A stretch of 64,000 nucleotides of DNA from positions 1,736,001 to 1,800,000 of the forward strand of contig WBMQ01000004.1 of NCBI GenBank assembly GCA_016630905.1. The letters are read 5' to 3'. The notes under the pieces were generated by a model. That model was not told the origin of the DNA. It searched no databases and worked only from the letters and a program-made list of their open reading frames with translations. Positions 10,964-22,081 of the stretch are shown here, in pieces; positions within the stretch are counted from its first letter, which is position 1, and the number at the start of each line of letters is the position of its first letter. This DNA is from Capillidium heterosporum. Its lineage: Eukaryota > Entomophthoromycota > Entomophthoromycetes > Entomophthorales > Capillidiaceae. Made by a program: the position numbers and the translations under genes.

Positions 10964-12147
10964 CCTTGGTGTAAACGCAAGGTTGAAACCCACTAAAGCT
11001 TTTATGTTAGTGTCGGCAGGTATTAAGAGGGGGTTGGATCTCTTCAGTTCCTAATGTAAACTAAAGCTTGAACTGCGTAAAAATAAGCCAATTTCAAACT
11101 AAAAGATGATTTTATCATAAAGGCAGGAACTAAATGGTTCTCAAACAGCGATATTTAGTTGGTTTTTGATAAAAGGAGAAGCCTGATACCAACTCAATTT
11201 TATCATGCATGGGAATAGGCTGCGGATTGGAATGTAGTTAATCTTTTTCCTCTGGCTTTGTCTTCAAAGAATTTATCAGTTAAATATCCAACAAAAGCTT
11301 CTCAGGATGTTCGAAGTAGATATCACTTCTGCTTAGTCAAAGAAAGGAACTAAAGGCATATTTTATAGAGTATATGACAAGCTCTTTCTATTCAATGTGT
11401 AAATTTGCTGGATTCAGTCTAATAAACCTTTCATCAACTAAAGTTTATCAAATAGTTCATCAGGATTAACCCAAAAACTATAATTTTTGGTAAATCTTCA
11501 ATAATAAATATCTAAAACATCCATATCTTTATTGAAATTTTGGATAGTTAACACTGATTGAATTATCTTTGCTTTTATGAAAAACTTGAAAGCTTTCTGT
11601 GAACTTGGTCCTATTTCACATTGAGAGCTAAACTTTGTGAATTTAATGCAGGGTATTTAAACCAGATCTGCATTTATAGATTTCCATCCTTGAAAAAATT
11701 GCCAGTTACGGAACCTTTTTTAAACAAAGGGTAGGCTCAGAAGCCAGCAGGTAAATAATAAACTATATAAACAGCAGCTGTTGGCTTTTTACTACTATAA
11801 AGCCTATATGTCATGGTGAGCTTTACAGTTAATATTGCCGACTCTTTGCAAACTTAGAAAACTAAACATAGCCTTTTTATAGCTGAGAAATATTATTGGT
11901 TAATTGGTTGATTTCCTCAACAACTTTTTAGCTAAAGTCCAACTTTTGATTGAAGTAGACTCTTTGTTCCTTTCAATGAAGATTCAACTGCTTCAAAATC
12001 AAACAAATTATAAGCTGTCATGTCACAGCTGATGACGCAAACAGTTAAAGCCTTTGATGGATGTAGTTTACCAAACTATATCTGTAAAACATCAAAGCAA
12101 GCTACAGACCAAGACAAATATAAAATCGCGGCGTATACGAAGTTAAG
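10964..12147. other. Divergent promoter region, MFS / SCD6
   Basis: About 1.2 kb of AT-rich DNA with no exon or RNA gene that I can recognise. Confidence 0.5.
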
Positions 12148-13272
12148 ATGCAGATAAATGAAGTTATTGGAGAGCGATGCTCTATTATCTCAAAGACCGG
12201 TATAAGATACGTCGGAACATTGGTTGGCGTGGAAACTAAAGAAAAGATGTTAACCTTGTGCAACGGTACAAAATTTAACAAACATTTATTTAAAATTTGT
12301 AGTTAGTTCGTTTGGGACCGAAGGTCGCAACGTACAGACGTTCATACCACCGGATAACGGTGTCTACGGCACCATTGTCTTCAATTCTGATGACATTGCC
12401 ATGTTCCACATTGTCAAGGAACCAGTAAAAGAGCCTCCTTCCCATTCGATCTTCAACGACCCAGCTATCGTCCAAGTAACTTGACTTTTGTTTCGCTTTT
12501 TAATAGGTATAATAGTCTAAATCGAAAGTTGAGAACCAAAACATCCACAACCAAAATATCCAACAACAGAATATTCAACACAACGACAGACGGAATGTCA
12601 ACAACCAGAGACCTGTAAATAACCAATTCAATCCAAGAAACAACTATGTAAGATTAGTTACCTTTCAACTTGCTTACCTTTGCAATAGAACAAGCCTGCC
12701 TTTGTCGACCCTAACGCACCCAGTGAGAAGCGGTCCAACTACCCCAACAACCCAGCCTACCAAAGTAAAATATAGCTTCCCCATCCACTTGCTTACAATA
12801 TACTAGATAACCAAGGACCCCGCAACTACCGCAACAACCAACAGAACTACCAGGACCAACCTCTACCCGAATTCGACTTTGCCAAATCTATAGCTGAGTT
12901 CAACAAGGAGGACACCAGCAATGGGTTCAATAAGCATCATGAGGAGTTGAATGTCTCCAAGAAGGACTTCTATGATAAAACGACCTCCTTCTTCGACTCC
13001 ATATCCTGCGACGCCAACAAGAAGAACGATGAAGAGGCTATCAGGTAGCTTTTGAGCTACTAAGCTATTGCTAACTGTATTTATCTAGGGAGCGCCGTAA
13101 GAAGATGCTGCAGGAACGACAGACCAACATGGAAACCTTTGGGGAAAATTCCGTATCCAACAATACTTACGCGAGGTTCAACATCAACCGGGGTCGTGGT
13201 AGAGGTGGCCGTGGAGGTCCTAGGGGTGGTAGTAGTAACCGCGGTGGGAACCCCCGCCCCCCCTCCAATTAG
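12148..13272 (+). CDS. SCD6: SCD6/LSM14-family mRNA decapping/translation regulator
   Basis: Exons are 12148-12265, 12303-12475, 12516-12647, 12689-12764, 12807-13044 and 13089-13272, giving 306 residues; all phases check and introns are 37-44 bp. Domain order matches SCD6/LSM14/RAP55 exactly. An LSm14 domain occupies 1-80 (IRYVGTL; SFGTEGR at 42-48). An Asn/Gln-rich linker follows. The FDF motif is at 189-191 (PEFDFAKSI), the FFD box at 222-233 (YDKTTSFFDSIS), and a TFG box around 247-264 (ERRKKMLQER...TFG). A C-terminal RGG box runs 280-299. These proteins sit in P bodies, bind eIF4G through the RGG region and the Dhh1/DDX6 helicase through FDF, repress translation and promote decapping. 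Nothing looks broken. Confidence 0.95.
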
Positions 13273-14061
13273 TTTATGTGTGTTTCATTGAATTAATTTA
13301 TTAAAATTAATTGTAAGTTTACCGTTTGGGTTAGGATATTAGAATCACATGTTAACAAGTTGGTAAAGTATTTAGATATGTTTCTTTAATCTTTGTATTT
13401 ATCTTTAGTCACCTTTAACGAACTTGCTCTTTAACAACTACCCCATAGTTTTATCATTAAAGATCCAGTTCTAATAAGGTAAGATTTGGGATAAGCGATT
13501 TAAGTGCGAGTATATAAGTTTTTTGAATTCGTCTTAGAATAGGCTTTAATTTTCATTCAAAAAATTATCAGTAGAAAGGGCAGCTTAAATATATTTTGAT
13601 GATATACTTTTATATCTAATCGAAAGACATGATAATTTAAAAAAATTATTAACAACCGGATAGACATTTTAATAGTTACTAAATTATAGGTAAGTAGATC
13701 ATAATGTCTATCTAGTAGCTTAAATTATAAAACTACTGGAGTTCAAAAGTTGAATCATTCTTTCACTGATGCTAAGAGGAATCTACAAATGTCTTTCATT
13801 TTTTTAGGTTCAGATATAATATCAAAGAAAGTAGATTATAAGATGATATCTATCTGATGCTATTAACTTAGAACATGCTATGTATCTTAACCTACAACGA
13901 AGTTGAAAACTAATGATAGATATAGTTCAACTAAAAGTAAAAACCAATATCAGAGAAAATAAAGCAAGGAAATAAAATCAATCTTGTTTTTTACTATAGC
14001 ATACTATATTACTAATAGATAGGCTCTTAAAAACATTTACAACGAGTACTCGTTAATATTA
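13273..14061. other. Intergenic region upstream of tRNA-Ser
   Basis: 789 bp of AT-rich sequence. No exon, repeat or RNA gene is visible before the tRNA. Confidence 0.5.
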
Positions 14062-14143
14062 GACACTTTGGCCGAGCGGTTAAGGCGTGAGCCTAGAAAG
14101 CTCATGGGGTTTCCCCGCGCAGGTTCAAATCCTGCAGGTGTCG
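14062..14143 (+). tRNA. tRNA-Ser (anticodon AGA)
   Basis: An 82-nt gene that folds as a class II tRNA. The 7-bp acceptor GACACTT pairs with AGGTGTC, with a G discriminator at 14143. The D arm has GGCCGAGCGGTTAAGGC. The anticodon stem TGAGC/GCTCA encloses the loop CTAGAAA, giving anticodon AGA (decodes UCU as Ser after A-to-I editing). A long GC-rich variable arm (GGGGTTTCCCC) and a TTCAAAT T-loop follow. The long arm and the G discriminator fit serine. No intron. Internal A and B boxes are the D and T arms, and a T5 run at 14147-14151 is the Pol III stop. Confidence 0.95.
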
Positions 14144-14146
14144 TTA

Positions 14147-14151
14147 TTTTT
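14147..14151 (+). terminator. Pol III terminator of tRNA-Ser
   Basis: A run of five T residues begins 3 bp after the tRNA, the normal signal for RNA polymerase III release. Confidence 0.7.
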
Positions 14152-14455
14152 GCTTCTCTTCCGTATTAAAAGTATGTGAGCTTTCACTTGGATTGAAGGG
14201 ATAGATAGTTTTTGTAAATACGATATATGAAGTAGCATTTTGCACCCACCTCTAAATAAACTTTGACTTTCATTTTATCCGAAATTCTTTATATACTTGC
14301 TTAACGAATGCTTTTTATGTATAAAGATACACTATATAATTAAACTGTATGATAGGAAAATATATAAATAGCAAGCTATCTACCCCAATGTTAAAGCGGT
14401 CAATTTATAAAATCAAATCGAAATTAAACTTTATTTACCTCACAAATAATTACAA
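14152..14455. other. 3' flank of SWI1-like gene
   Basis: About 300 bp between the tRNA terminator and the stop of the minus-strand ARID gene. Nothing recognisable. Confidence 0.4.
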
Positions 14456-17400
14456 CTACAGCTCCTCCTCTACAAGCCTTTCTAGACCACCGATGATCCT
14501 GCCTAGAGTGTCGGGGAGTTGGGTCTTAGTCAATAATCCAATAACGTAGCCCGAAGAAACCCCAGTTCCCAATCGAGTCAAACTACGTAGAGCTTCGACG
14601 GCGTATCGAATTAGATTTTCGGTCATCGAACTGTCAACTAGACCTAACTTGCCACCTTGGTTAGTTCGTATGTTGGGATCTAGGTCGTCAACCAGCTGGG
14701 TAAGTACGTTACGTAGGGTGGTTGCTAAGTTGGTTAGTGAAGTTGAGGAAGTAGCTAGGTTAATGGTAGTGGTTATAGCACTTGAATTGACAGTAGGTGG
14801 CCCAAAGCCGTTGCCGTTGTTAGCTGGTGTGTCGTCAATGAGAGATGCCAAGTTGGGAATCAAAACTAAGTATAGCATGAGTTGAAAGTAGGCCTCGAAT
14901 CTACCAAGTTCAACCCGCCCATTGTACGAGTTGCAGAAGTTCAAGCTAACAGTCTCAACCATGCGATCCAAGACCTTGACCTTCAAAATTCGTTCCTTAA
15001 GTGCATCAAAGTCCCGGTTTTGTAAAAACATCTTGTTGATCAGCTCGAGAACTAAGTTGTTGTAGCTGGTGGTGTCATACTTTAGGAACTCTAATGCCAG
15101 GTTGAGCACGTCGTTCATGATGTCGTGGTTGGGATCCAAGTAGTCAGACAGGTTGTGAGCCACCGTTATTAAGTACTTTTTAATCTCAATGAATTCACTG
15201 GGGTAGTTACGCAGGTCCAAGTGGTTGAACTTGAACATTAGCTCGGTAAGTTCGGTGTTCTGAGCTAGCATCTGAGGGTGGTTAAACGACAAATTGCTCA
15301 AGGTCAGCATGAAGGTCACCGAATTCATGAGTTTCAAGCTAGAAAAGTTGCCGCCTGTCAAGTCGTTCATAAAGCCCTCAACTAGAGGCTTGAAGTTAGT
15401 CTCCTTACTCGCCTTGTCGTCCAGCTTCCCAACTTCGTCCAAAATTGTCTCGTAAGATTCACTCAGTAGTTCAACTAAGGTTTCTAGTAGGTAAGTGCAT
15501 CTGCTTAAATCGAAGTTCTCGGCTTTAAAAGTGAGGTCGACAAGCTGAACCAGGGCATCACTCTGTTCCATCGGTAAAGGGGATTTAAGCATCATAACCA
15601 GACGTGGAATGTCGTACAGCGGGGGTTGGGTGATCAATGGCTTAGTCCTAGTGCGGTTGAGGATCGTCAAATCAATGCCACCATAAGTATCTACTTTACG
15701 AACGAGTGGGGCATAGGTACAGCTCGCTTCGGGGAGTTTTGCAGTCGGTTGTTGTTGTTGTTGTTGTTGTTGTTGCTGTCGCTGTTGTTGAGGGAGCTGA
15801 GGAAGATTTGGATTCATATTGGACTGCAGGGCCTGAGGTGTTTGACCGAGGGAGTTGTTAAACTGAGGGCGGATGTTTGGTCGCATATAGGTTGGTCGTA
15901 GATCCCCATTGTTATTGCTACTACTGCCCATCGATTTCAGGTTGGCCAAGTTAGAGAGGTTAGGGGGTTGGTTGAACTGGAGCTGGTTGTTGAGGTTGAG
16001 ACTGGCTTGGTTGAGACCAGCTTGGTTCAGACTGGGTGGCATCTGCATCTGCATCGAGCGGTTGTTGGGGTTAAAGTTGGTCAGGTTGGGATTTGTCGCA
16101 TTACCCGGGTTTGCCATGTTGAACTGATTATTCATGGGAGCATTGAAGTTGGGATTGGCTTGCATATTACCATTATTTGCCCCTTCCAGTAATTTGGCCA
16201 CATTCTGCTGTCTTTGTTGCTGCAGGTTATTATTTGCACTATCACCACCAGCAATTTGGTTAGTTAAAGTTGAAGCAGGATTATTCCCAGTAACACTGCT
16301 CATATCACTCTTCTCGATATTCTCACTCTCCTGGATCTTAGTTCTCTTGATACCCTTACCCAAGCCTGTCTTTTCATCACTATTTAAATGTGGGTACAGG
16401 AAGTAGAAAAGCATCGAAAGATATCGATCGAACATCTGCTTAAAACGGTAAGCCACCTTGGAGGAGTCCTCGTTTGGAGATATCCGTTCCCTCACCTTAT
16501 TCCAGCATCGATTAGTACTTACCGCCAATGGGCCACCCAATTCGACTAGTACCTTGAAGAAATCATGTAAGTTGATGTCACCAGTGCTGCTCTTGACCAT
16601 ATATCCGTTGATGGGGCTGGGTGTCTTGTGCATCCTCATTTTCTGGCGCAAATAGTGGCTGAACTTGCCAGCATCCTGCAGACACTGCTGCCTTAGGACT
16701 TCGACATCGACCGGCAGTTCTGAGATGTTGGCACAGATTGAGATATCATATAGCTGCTCACCAGAGTCAGTCAAGATATAGTGCGATTCGGTTCGGTCAG
16801 TGCCCACTTTGGATACGCTGGTATTGTTAGCATCTGAGGTTTCTAGGGGTGGGGTTGGGGTTGGTAATTCAACGTTTGCAGCTGGGTTTATGGGAGTTGC
16901 CTGGCTATTTATTGAAGGTTCAGTTGCCGAAGGAGGCAGGTCAAAAGAATCCTCCTTTTTAGATCTTCGCTTCCGAGCTTTCTTTTCCGTCAAGGCACCA
17001 TTATTATCAGCTATACCATCGTTTGAGTTAGATTGGGCTGGTATCGAATTGGGCGTAAAGGAACCTGGAGTAGCCACTTGTACTTGTCCCTGTTGGTTCA
17101 GATAGGAGAATTGAGTGGTCTGTGCGAACTTGTTGGGTAGATTGAGCTTTCCACCTGCGGGGCTTGCCATGCCCTGTTCGTTCTTGACGTTTGCTAGTAG
17201 ATTTAAATTCATAAGATTTGCCGGGTTACCACCCATAAATCCTTGCTGGTTGGCCAAATTGTACTGTTGCGACTCGTTCAATAGCTGACGCATGGCAAGG
17301 TTATTGGCGTTGAACATCAAGTTCATATCCATTCCATTTCCAAGATTGTTGGTGGCATCATTAGCCATGCTAGATACATTACCCATAGGATTAAAAGCCA

Positions 17401-17885
17401 TCGACGTGCTACGGTTTATGTTGAGACCTGCCATCGACATCGCGGCTCCATTCGGCTGGTTAAGCATGAAATTGGCCTGGTTGTTCAACGCTTGTTGAGT
17501 AAAGTTATTCATATTCATTGCGTTATCTACAAATTTCAGTTAATAAAAGCAAATAAATAAATAGAGTACTGTTCCCAATATTGGTTAGATTTTGGAACTG
17601 ATTGGTCTGAAAAAGATTCATATTGTTGTAAGGTGCACCCATCTGCATGTTGGCGTTGAAGTTTGAGTTCATACCCCAGTGACTATTAAGCATAGGAAGC
17701 ATCTGGCTGTGCATATTTTCGTTTGGATTGGCATTAAAATTGTCCGTATTGAGATTGTTTTGAAACATCTCGGCACCCGTGTTATTGTTAAAGTTGGGTA
17801 GCATAAAGTTTTGGTTTGTATTGTTGTCGACACCGTTGTTATTCATCTTGGACGGATCCATAGCAAAGGAGTATGAGTTATCCAT
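14456..17885 (-). CDS. SWI1: SWI1-like ARID subunit of SWI/SNF remodeller
   Basis: Exons are 17885-17570 and 17526-14456 (intron 43 bp), giving 1128 residues. The first 280 residues are very rich in Asn, Met and Gln. A basic patch KKARKRRSKK (about 287-296) looks like a nuclear signal. An ARID/BRIGHT DNA-binding domain lies at about 391-486: a CLQDAGKFSHYLRQKMRMH helix, INLHDFFKVLVELGG, CWNKVRERI and the AYRFKQMFDRYL helix. Next comes a second Asn/Gln-rich linker with a Gln tract at 685-698. About 420 helical residues end the protein, matching the armadillo-like C-terminal region of SWI1/BAF250. This is the architecture of the DNA-binding subunit that targets SWI/SNF. The upstream exon was joined because it shares the Asn-rich composition and the phases fit (A|AT). 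The N/Q-rich regions resemble the prion-forming part of budding-yeast Swi1. Confidence 0.88.
15742..15790 (-). repeat. CAA/CAG triplet run (polyglutamine) in SWI1-like gene
   Basis: A run of Gln codons broken by one Arg encodes residues about 685-698. Most units are CAA (GTT on the plus strand) with a few CAG, so it is an interrupted and probably variable-length microsatellite. Confidence 0.75.
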
Positions 17886-20168
17886 GTCGATATAGTAGGT
17901 TGATTAATTATTGCAAAATAACAGCTAGCGAAACTGTATGGCTAGGTGTTGGAGTTATAAATGCCTGGTATCTAAAGAATCACGGTTTCACTTTTCCAAA
18001 ATCCTTTTAAAATTCCAGGATAATTGCAAGCATATGATTGGATGACTGAAATTAAAAGTATCAAGTGGTACTAATAGCCAATGATTTTAGGTCTTACTAA
18101 GCTTATAAGGAGTATTATTGGTGAAGCATAATTGTGCTTGGTAACGGATCAGACAGAAACTCGACATAGCAAATGCACAGAATATAGGAAGGATATTAAT
18201 GCTTTCCATTCATACTTTTAGACATTCAGGACGAAGAGCAGATGGTCCGGCTCTCATCAAATAGATATCTAGTTTATCTTGATAGAGAAAAACCCTTCCA
18301 AGCTGTTAATTGAGTGCATATACAGAGCTATACTTGTTCAATTGGTTAGTTTAACTATTTTTCCGAAAAGTAAAGCTTGCACTATAAATCGTCTGGATGT
18401 AATCTCTCCTACAGCATCGTATTATAGTTTTTAGCATGGATGAATAGCCTTTAATTTCCAAGTATATACAGAGTGTATTGTTAATTGCCAAGATAAAAGG
18501 TACCATTTCAATCAAAAATTTGACAATTTAACCAAAAGGCTAAATGCCTTTTGAAATATGGATTTCCCAACCAAGAGCACCACCTAGTAATTTGTGACTA
18601 CCATAACAAACTATACCAAACTGTTGAAATTTAAAAGCGTTGATCAAATCTGCTGCACCATCCCAAATAAATGGTTGGCCTATTCCAAGTTAAAGCAGTA
18701 GCCATCGATTCACTTGTGCTCCAAACTGAACAAGTGGATCCTAAACTAAAATTAATATCGGCAGCTTTCGTTATCCCAAAACATTCGTTTTATAGAGGCT
18801 TGATGCCATAATATGTTTTGCCATCTTGAAAATTAGTATATCGGATGAGAGTGATACCTTTATCGAAATGGTACGATCTTCGTCCGAATTGGGGTTAATT
18901 TACAAGTTATAAATTGAACCAGAGTGGAGGCAGTATTTCTTTTAAGGGTTGACGGGATTTAGCTTGAGGTTGAAAGTGGCTTTAAACACTCTAAATCCTA
19001 TTATATAGGTCTATAGCTGAAATCACTTTACTATCGAAGATTCATTATTTGGAATATATTGTTGTGACCACAATCTTCAAACTTCGCTTATAAATTGAGT
19101 ACTTTGAAATTTAAAGATCAAATATCTTATAAAGCGATTTCAATAATGCATTTTCAAAGCGATATATTATACTATGCTTATTAATTGATGATGGCTAGAT
19201 ATTCGCTATATAATTCAAACAAAGGGTTTAATCCAGCAGATAAAACTTATAGAAAGCTGTTAATAGTTATACCAAGCCAAGTTAAATAGGCTTATTATGG
19301 ATAGCTTTTGATGTAGTAAAAATATCCAAAGTTTATCTCAGTACTCATTATAAAAGTTTAGATAAATGGCACTAGTGTTAATCTATCTATATTGTAGTCA
19401 AGTACTTTTGATAAAGAGTTATTAGCAGCGTAAATCCTTAAAAAATGTATCTACCATTTAAATGAAAGCTCGTAACGTTTCCAAATTATACATCTATTTA
19501 TACAGCCTACTAAATCTAGTTAATAAAGATCAGGCCATAATTCAATTTAAATTACTTAAGACATCTTTAACTTTGCTTGAGTAGGGTATTGCATCCTTCA
19601 AGATAAGTATTATGTTTTCCTATTTGTAGAGGCAAACCTGGCAAGATTGAGTTTACGATGAACTTCATTTTGTAGCTCATAAGCTCATTAGCTTTGTAAC
19701 TAGCGTGTGTTTTATCTTACCGCTGGCATCTATCAGCTTCAAGAATTCAAACTGAATTGGAATGAAATTGTATTTACAATATGATTATTTAGCATATATT
19801 TATGAGTTAAAATCCTTTATTCAAGTGCTACTTTCTTGAATAAACGCCCAGTACGACTCAACTTTAAAGCTGTAGAAGTGTTCTATGTAAGGCCTTTCAG
19901 CCTACATATGTTGATATAGGAGCCAACTAAAACTATGCTAATCACCATTGAATTAGAAAAAATAGTGCCTAAGCAGATGAATATATTTAAAAGCTTAAGC
20001 TATTAAATATATATATGTACAAAGATGCTTAAAGTTAATTAAGCTTTATCAAAAGTTAGTAACTTGCTATAGAATAGCGGTTGTCACAGCTATAGAACTA
20101 TATATGTAGTCTTAATATCGTGTAAAAGCAGTTGTTAAAGTAAACATACTTTACCATTTCTCAGTTTA
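17886..20168. other. Long gene-free stretch
   Basis: 2.3 kb of AT-rich DNA between the 5' end of the SWI1-like gene and the 3' end of CBR1. Stops are frequent in all frames and I find no splice-linked exons, RNA gene or large repeat. A long regulatory region or a non-coding transcript cannot be excluded. Confidence 0.45.
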
Positions 20169-21176
20169 TTAAAATTTGAAAACAGCATCTTCAATCTTAG
20201 AAAGAGCTCTAACATCTCCATAACCCAACTGGGAGCAGTACTGACCCATAGCTTTGATCATAGGGGGTGGTCCACACAATAGAATCTTGTGTTTGGCGTC
20301 GGGTTTGAAAGCCAAATTTTGAATCAGCTCACTGGTAACGAAACCTTGAGAACCTTTCCAAGTTTCGGGGGCGTTGTTAAGGACGTAGTGAACCTTGAGC
20401 TGTTCGGGATGCTTAGCAACCAGCTGCTCAATATCTTCGTACAGTAGGATGTCATCTTGACTTACGTTAGCGTAAATAAGTTGAACCTTGGTCTTGTCCT
20501 GGGGGTTGTTTAAGATGGCTTGAATGACCTATTTTATAATTTAGAAAGATGAAGGTTACTTTGAAAGGTACCTGGTACATGGGGGTGATACCGGTACCTC
20601 CAGCTATCATGGTGAAGCTGTCTACCATATTGGGCTGATACTTGAAGGATCCTTTGGGTCCACGGACGTCAATGGTATCGCCAATCTTCAAAGAGGCAAT
20701 GTGCTTGGAAATAATACCGGCATCATAAGTCTGAAAATAGAGTTAAAATTTACAGAATATAGAAAATTTACCTTGATAACTAATTCAAAGTACCCTTTGC
20801 AGCTATCAGTCGAAGTTGGTGTGTAGCTACGCAATACTTGCTTGTTGTCTACCTCCAACATAATAGAAATGTGCTGTCCGATAGGCAAACCTAGACTAGC
20901 TTCCGGATGAGGTAGTTCAAATCGGTAACTAAAATTTTGTTAAATTAATGGTTAAAATAGCCAAAATTACAGTGCTGAGTTGTGACTTAAAATTTTCTTG
21001 TCGACCAACTTGAACTTAGTAAACTTCTCTTTATCTAGAACTTTAAAAATATTAATAACAATACAAATTCAAATGCTACCTAGTATGGGTTTCTTGGTAC
21101 TATTGACTAGGTAGTAACCAGCCGTTAACCCACCTGCCAACAAACTCAATGCTACTGGAAGTATATAGTTCGACAT
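20169..21176 (-). CDS. CBR1: NADH-cytochrome b5 reductase
   Basis: Exons are 21176-21080, 21040-20971, 20928-20772, 20730-20572 and 20528-20169, giving 280 residues; introns are 39-43 bp and phases check. Residues 4-24 are a single N-terminal membrane anchor. The flavin-binding barrel has RSYTPTS (89-95), which binds FAD phosphate, and GYFELVIK. The NADH domain has [10 protein letters not shown] (152-161), the YAN strand end, and CGPPPM (246-251), with the conserved reactive Cys. The protein moves electrons from NADH to cytochrome b5 for fatty-acid desaturation and sterol synthesis; yeast Cbr1 sits in the mitochondrial outer membrane and ER. Length and motifs are normal and every key residue is present. 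It is divergent from VPS54. Confidence 0.95.
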
Positions 21177-22081
21177 GCTTACTGCTAACAAAATCATAAA
21201 TTTAGCTATTTATTTCAATACAGGACTTGAGATCCAGTTGTAAACTCAAAACGTCTATTTACCTTGAAGTCTCTTACTAAATGTTGATAGCAATAATGTT
21301 GAAAATTAAACTTGTATCCCTTGGTGCTGATTGCTAAAGTTTATCCAATCATAGCCTATTTTGTTATTGGATTTCGTGGTTCAAGTAAACTTTTGAAGCT
21401 TAAATCTGATAAAAATGGGGATAGATTTTCCGTCTTTGTAAGCTACGGACAGTTCATCATCTTGATGTGGCACATATACATATAGCTGTGAGCAAGTATA
21501 AAGATAGTATTGCTTACATCACTTCAAATACTGCATTTAAATTACATTGTGCTTTTCTATTTCACTAAATATCTTCAAAGGTTTATTGGTAGTAAAGAGT
21601 ATGGGTTAATATTGGCATGCAAAACTTATTGTTGTTAGTAGTTCAGTATACCTTGCTATTTAAATCAAAGTAACTTATAACTATATTAGAAAATCTGCTA
21701 CCAACTTAATATATATGTTTGACAGGTCAAGCCTCATTGATTCGATATATAGTTGCTTGGAGACGAGCTGATAAGGTATGTATAATTCCTGTAAAATAAT
21801 GGTTGCCAAGTTAACTATTAACAGAATATATAAACCAATCATCAATGACAAAAATAAACTATTCAGAAATAGTATTGGCTATAATGGTCTTCAACGCTAA
21901 AAGCAAGCCAACTACATCATCGCAAAGTACTATATTTAATATCTATTGGTCTAAATAGCAAATATTATCAGTAAACTAAAAGAAATTACATAATTTATTC
22001 CATACAAAGGAAAAATCAACTTACCTCATCATACAAACCACTAAGTTCTAACTTTTCAACCAAAGCCAACTACCAACAAGA
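21177..22081. other. Divergent promoter region, CBR1 / VPS54
   Basis: 905 bp of AT-rich intergenic DNA with no recognisable exon or RNA gene. Confidence 0.5.
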
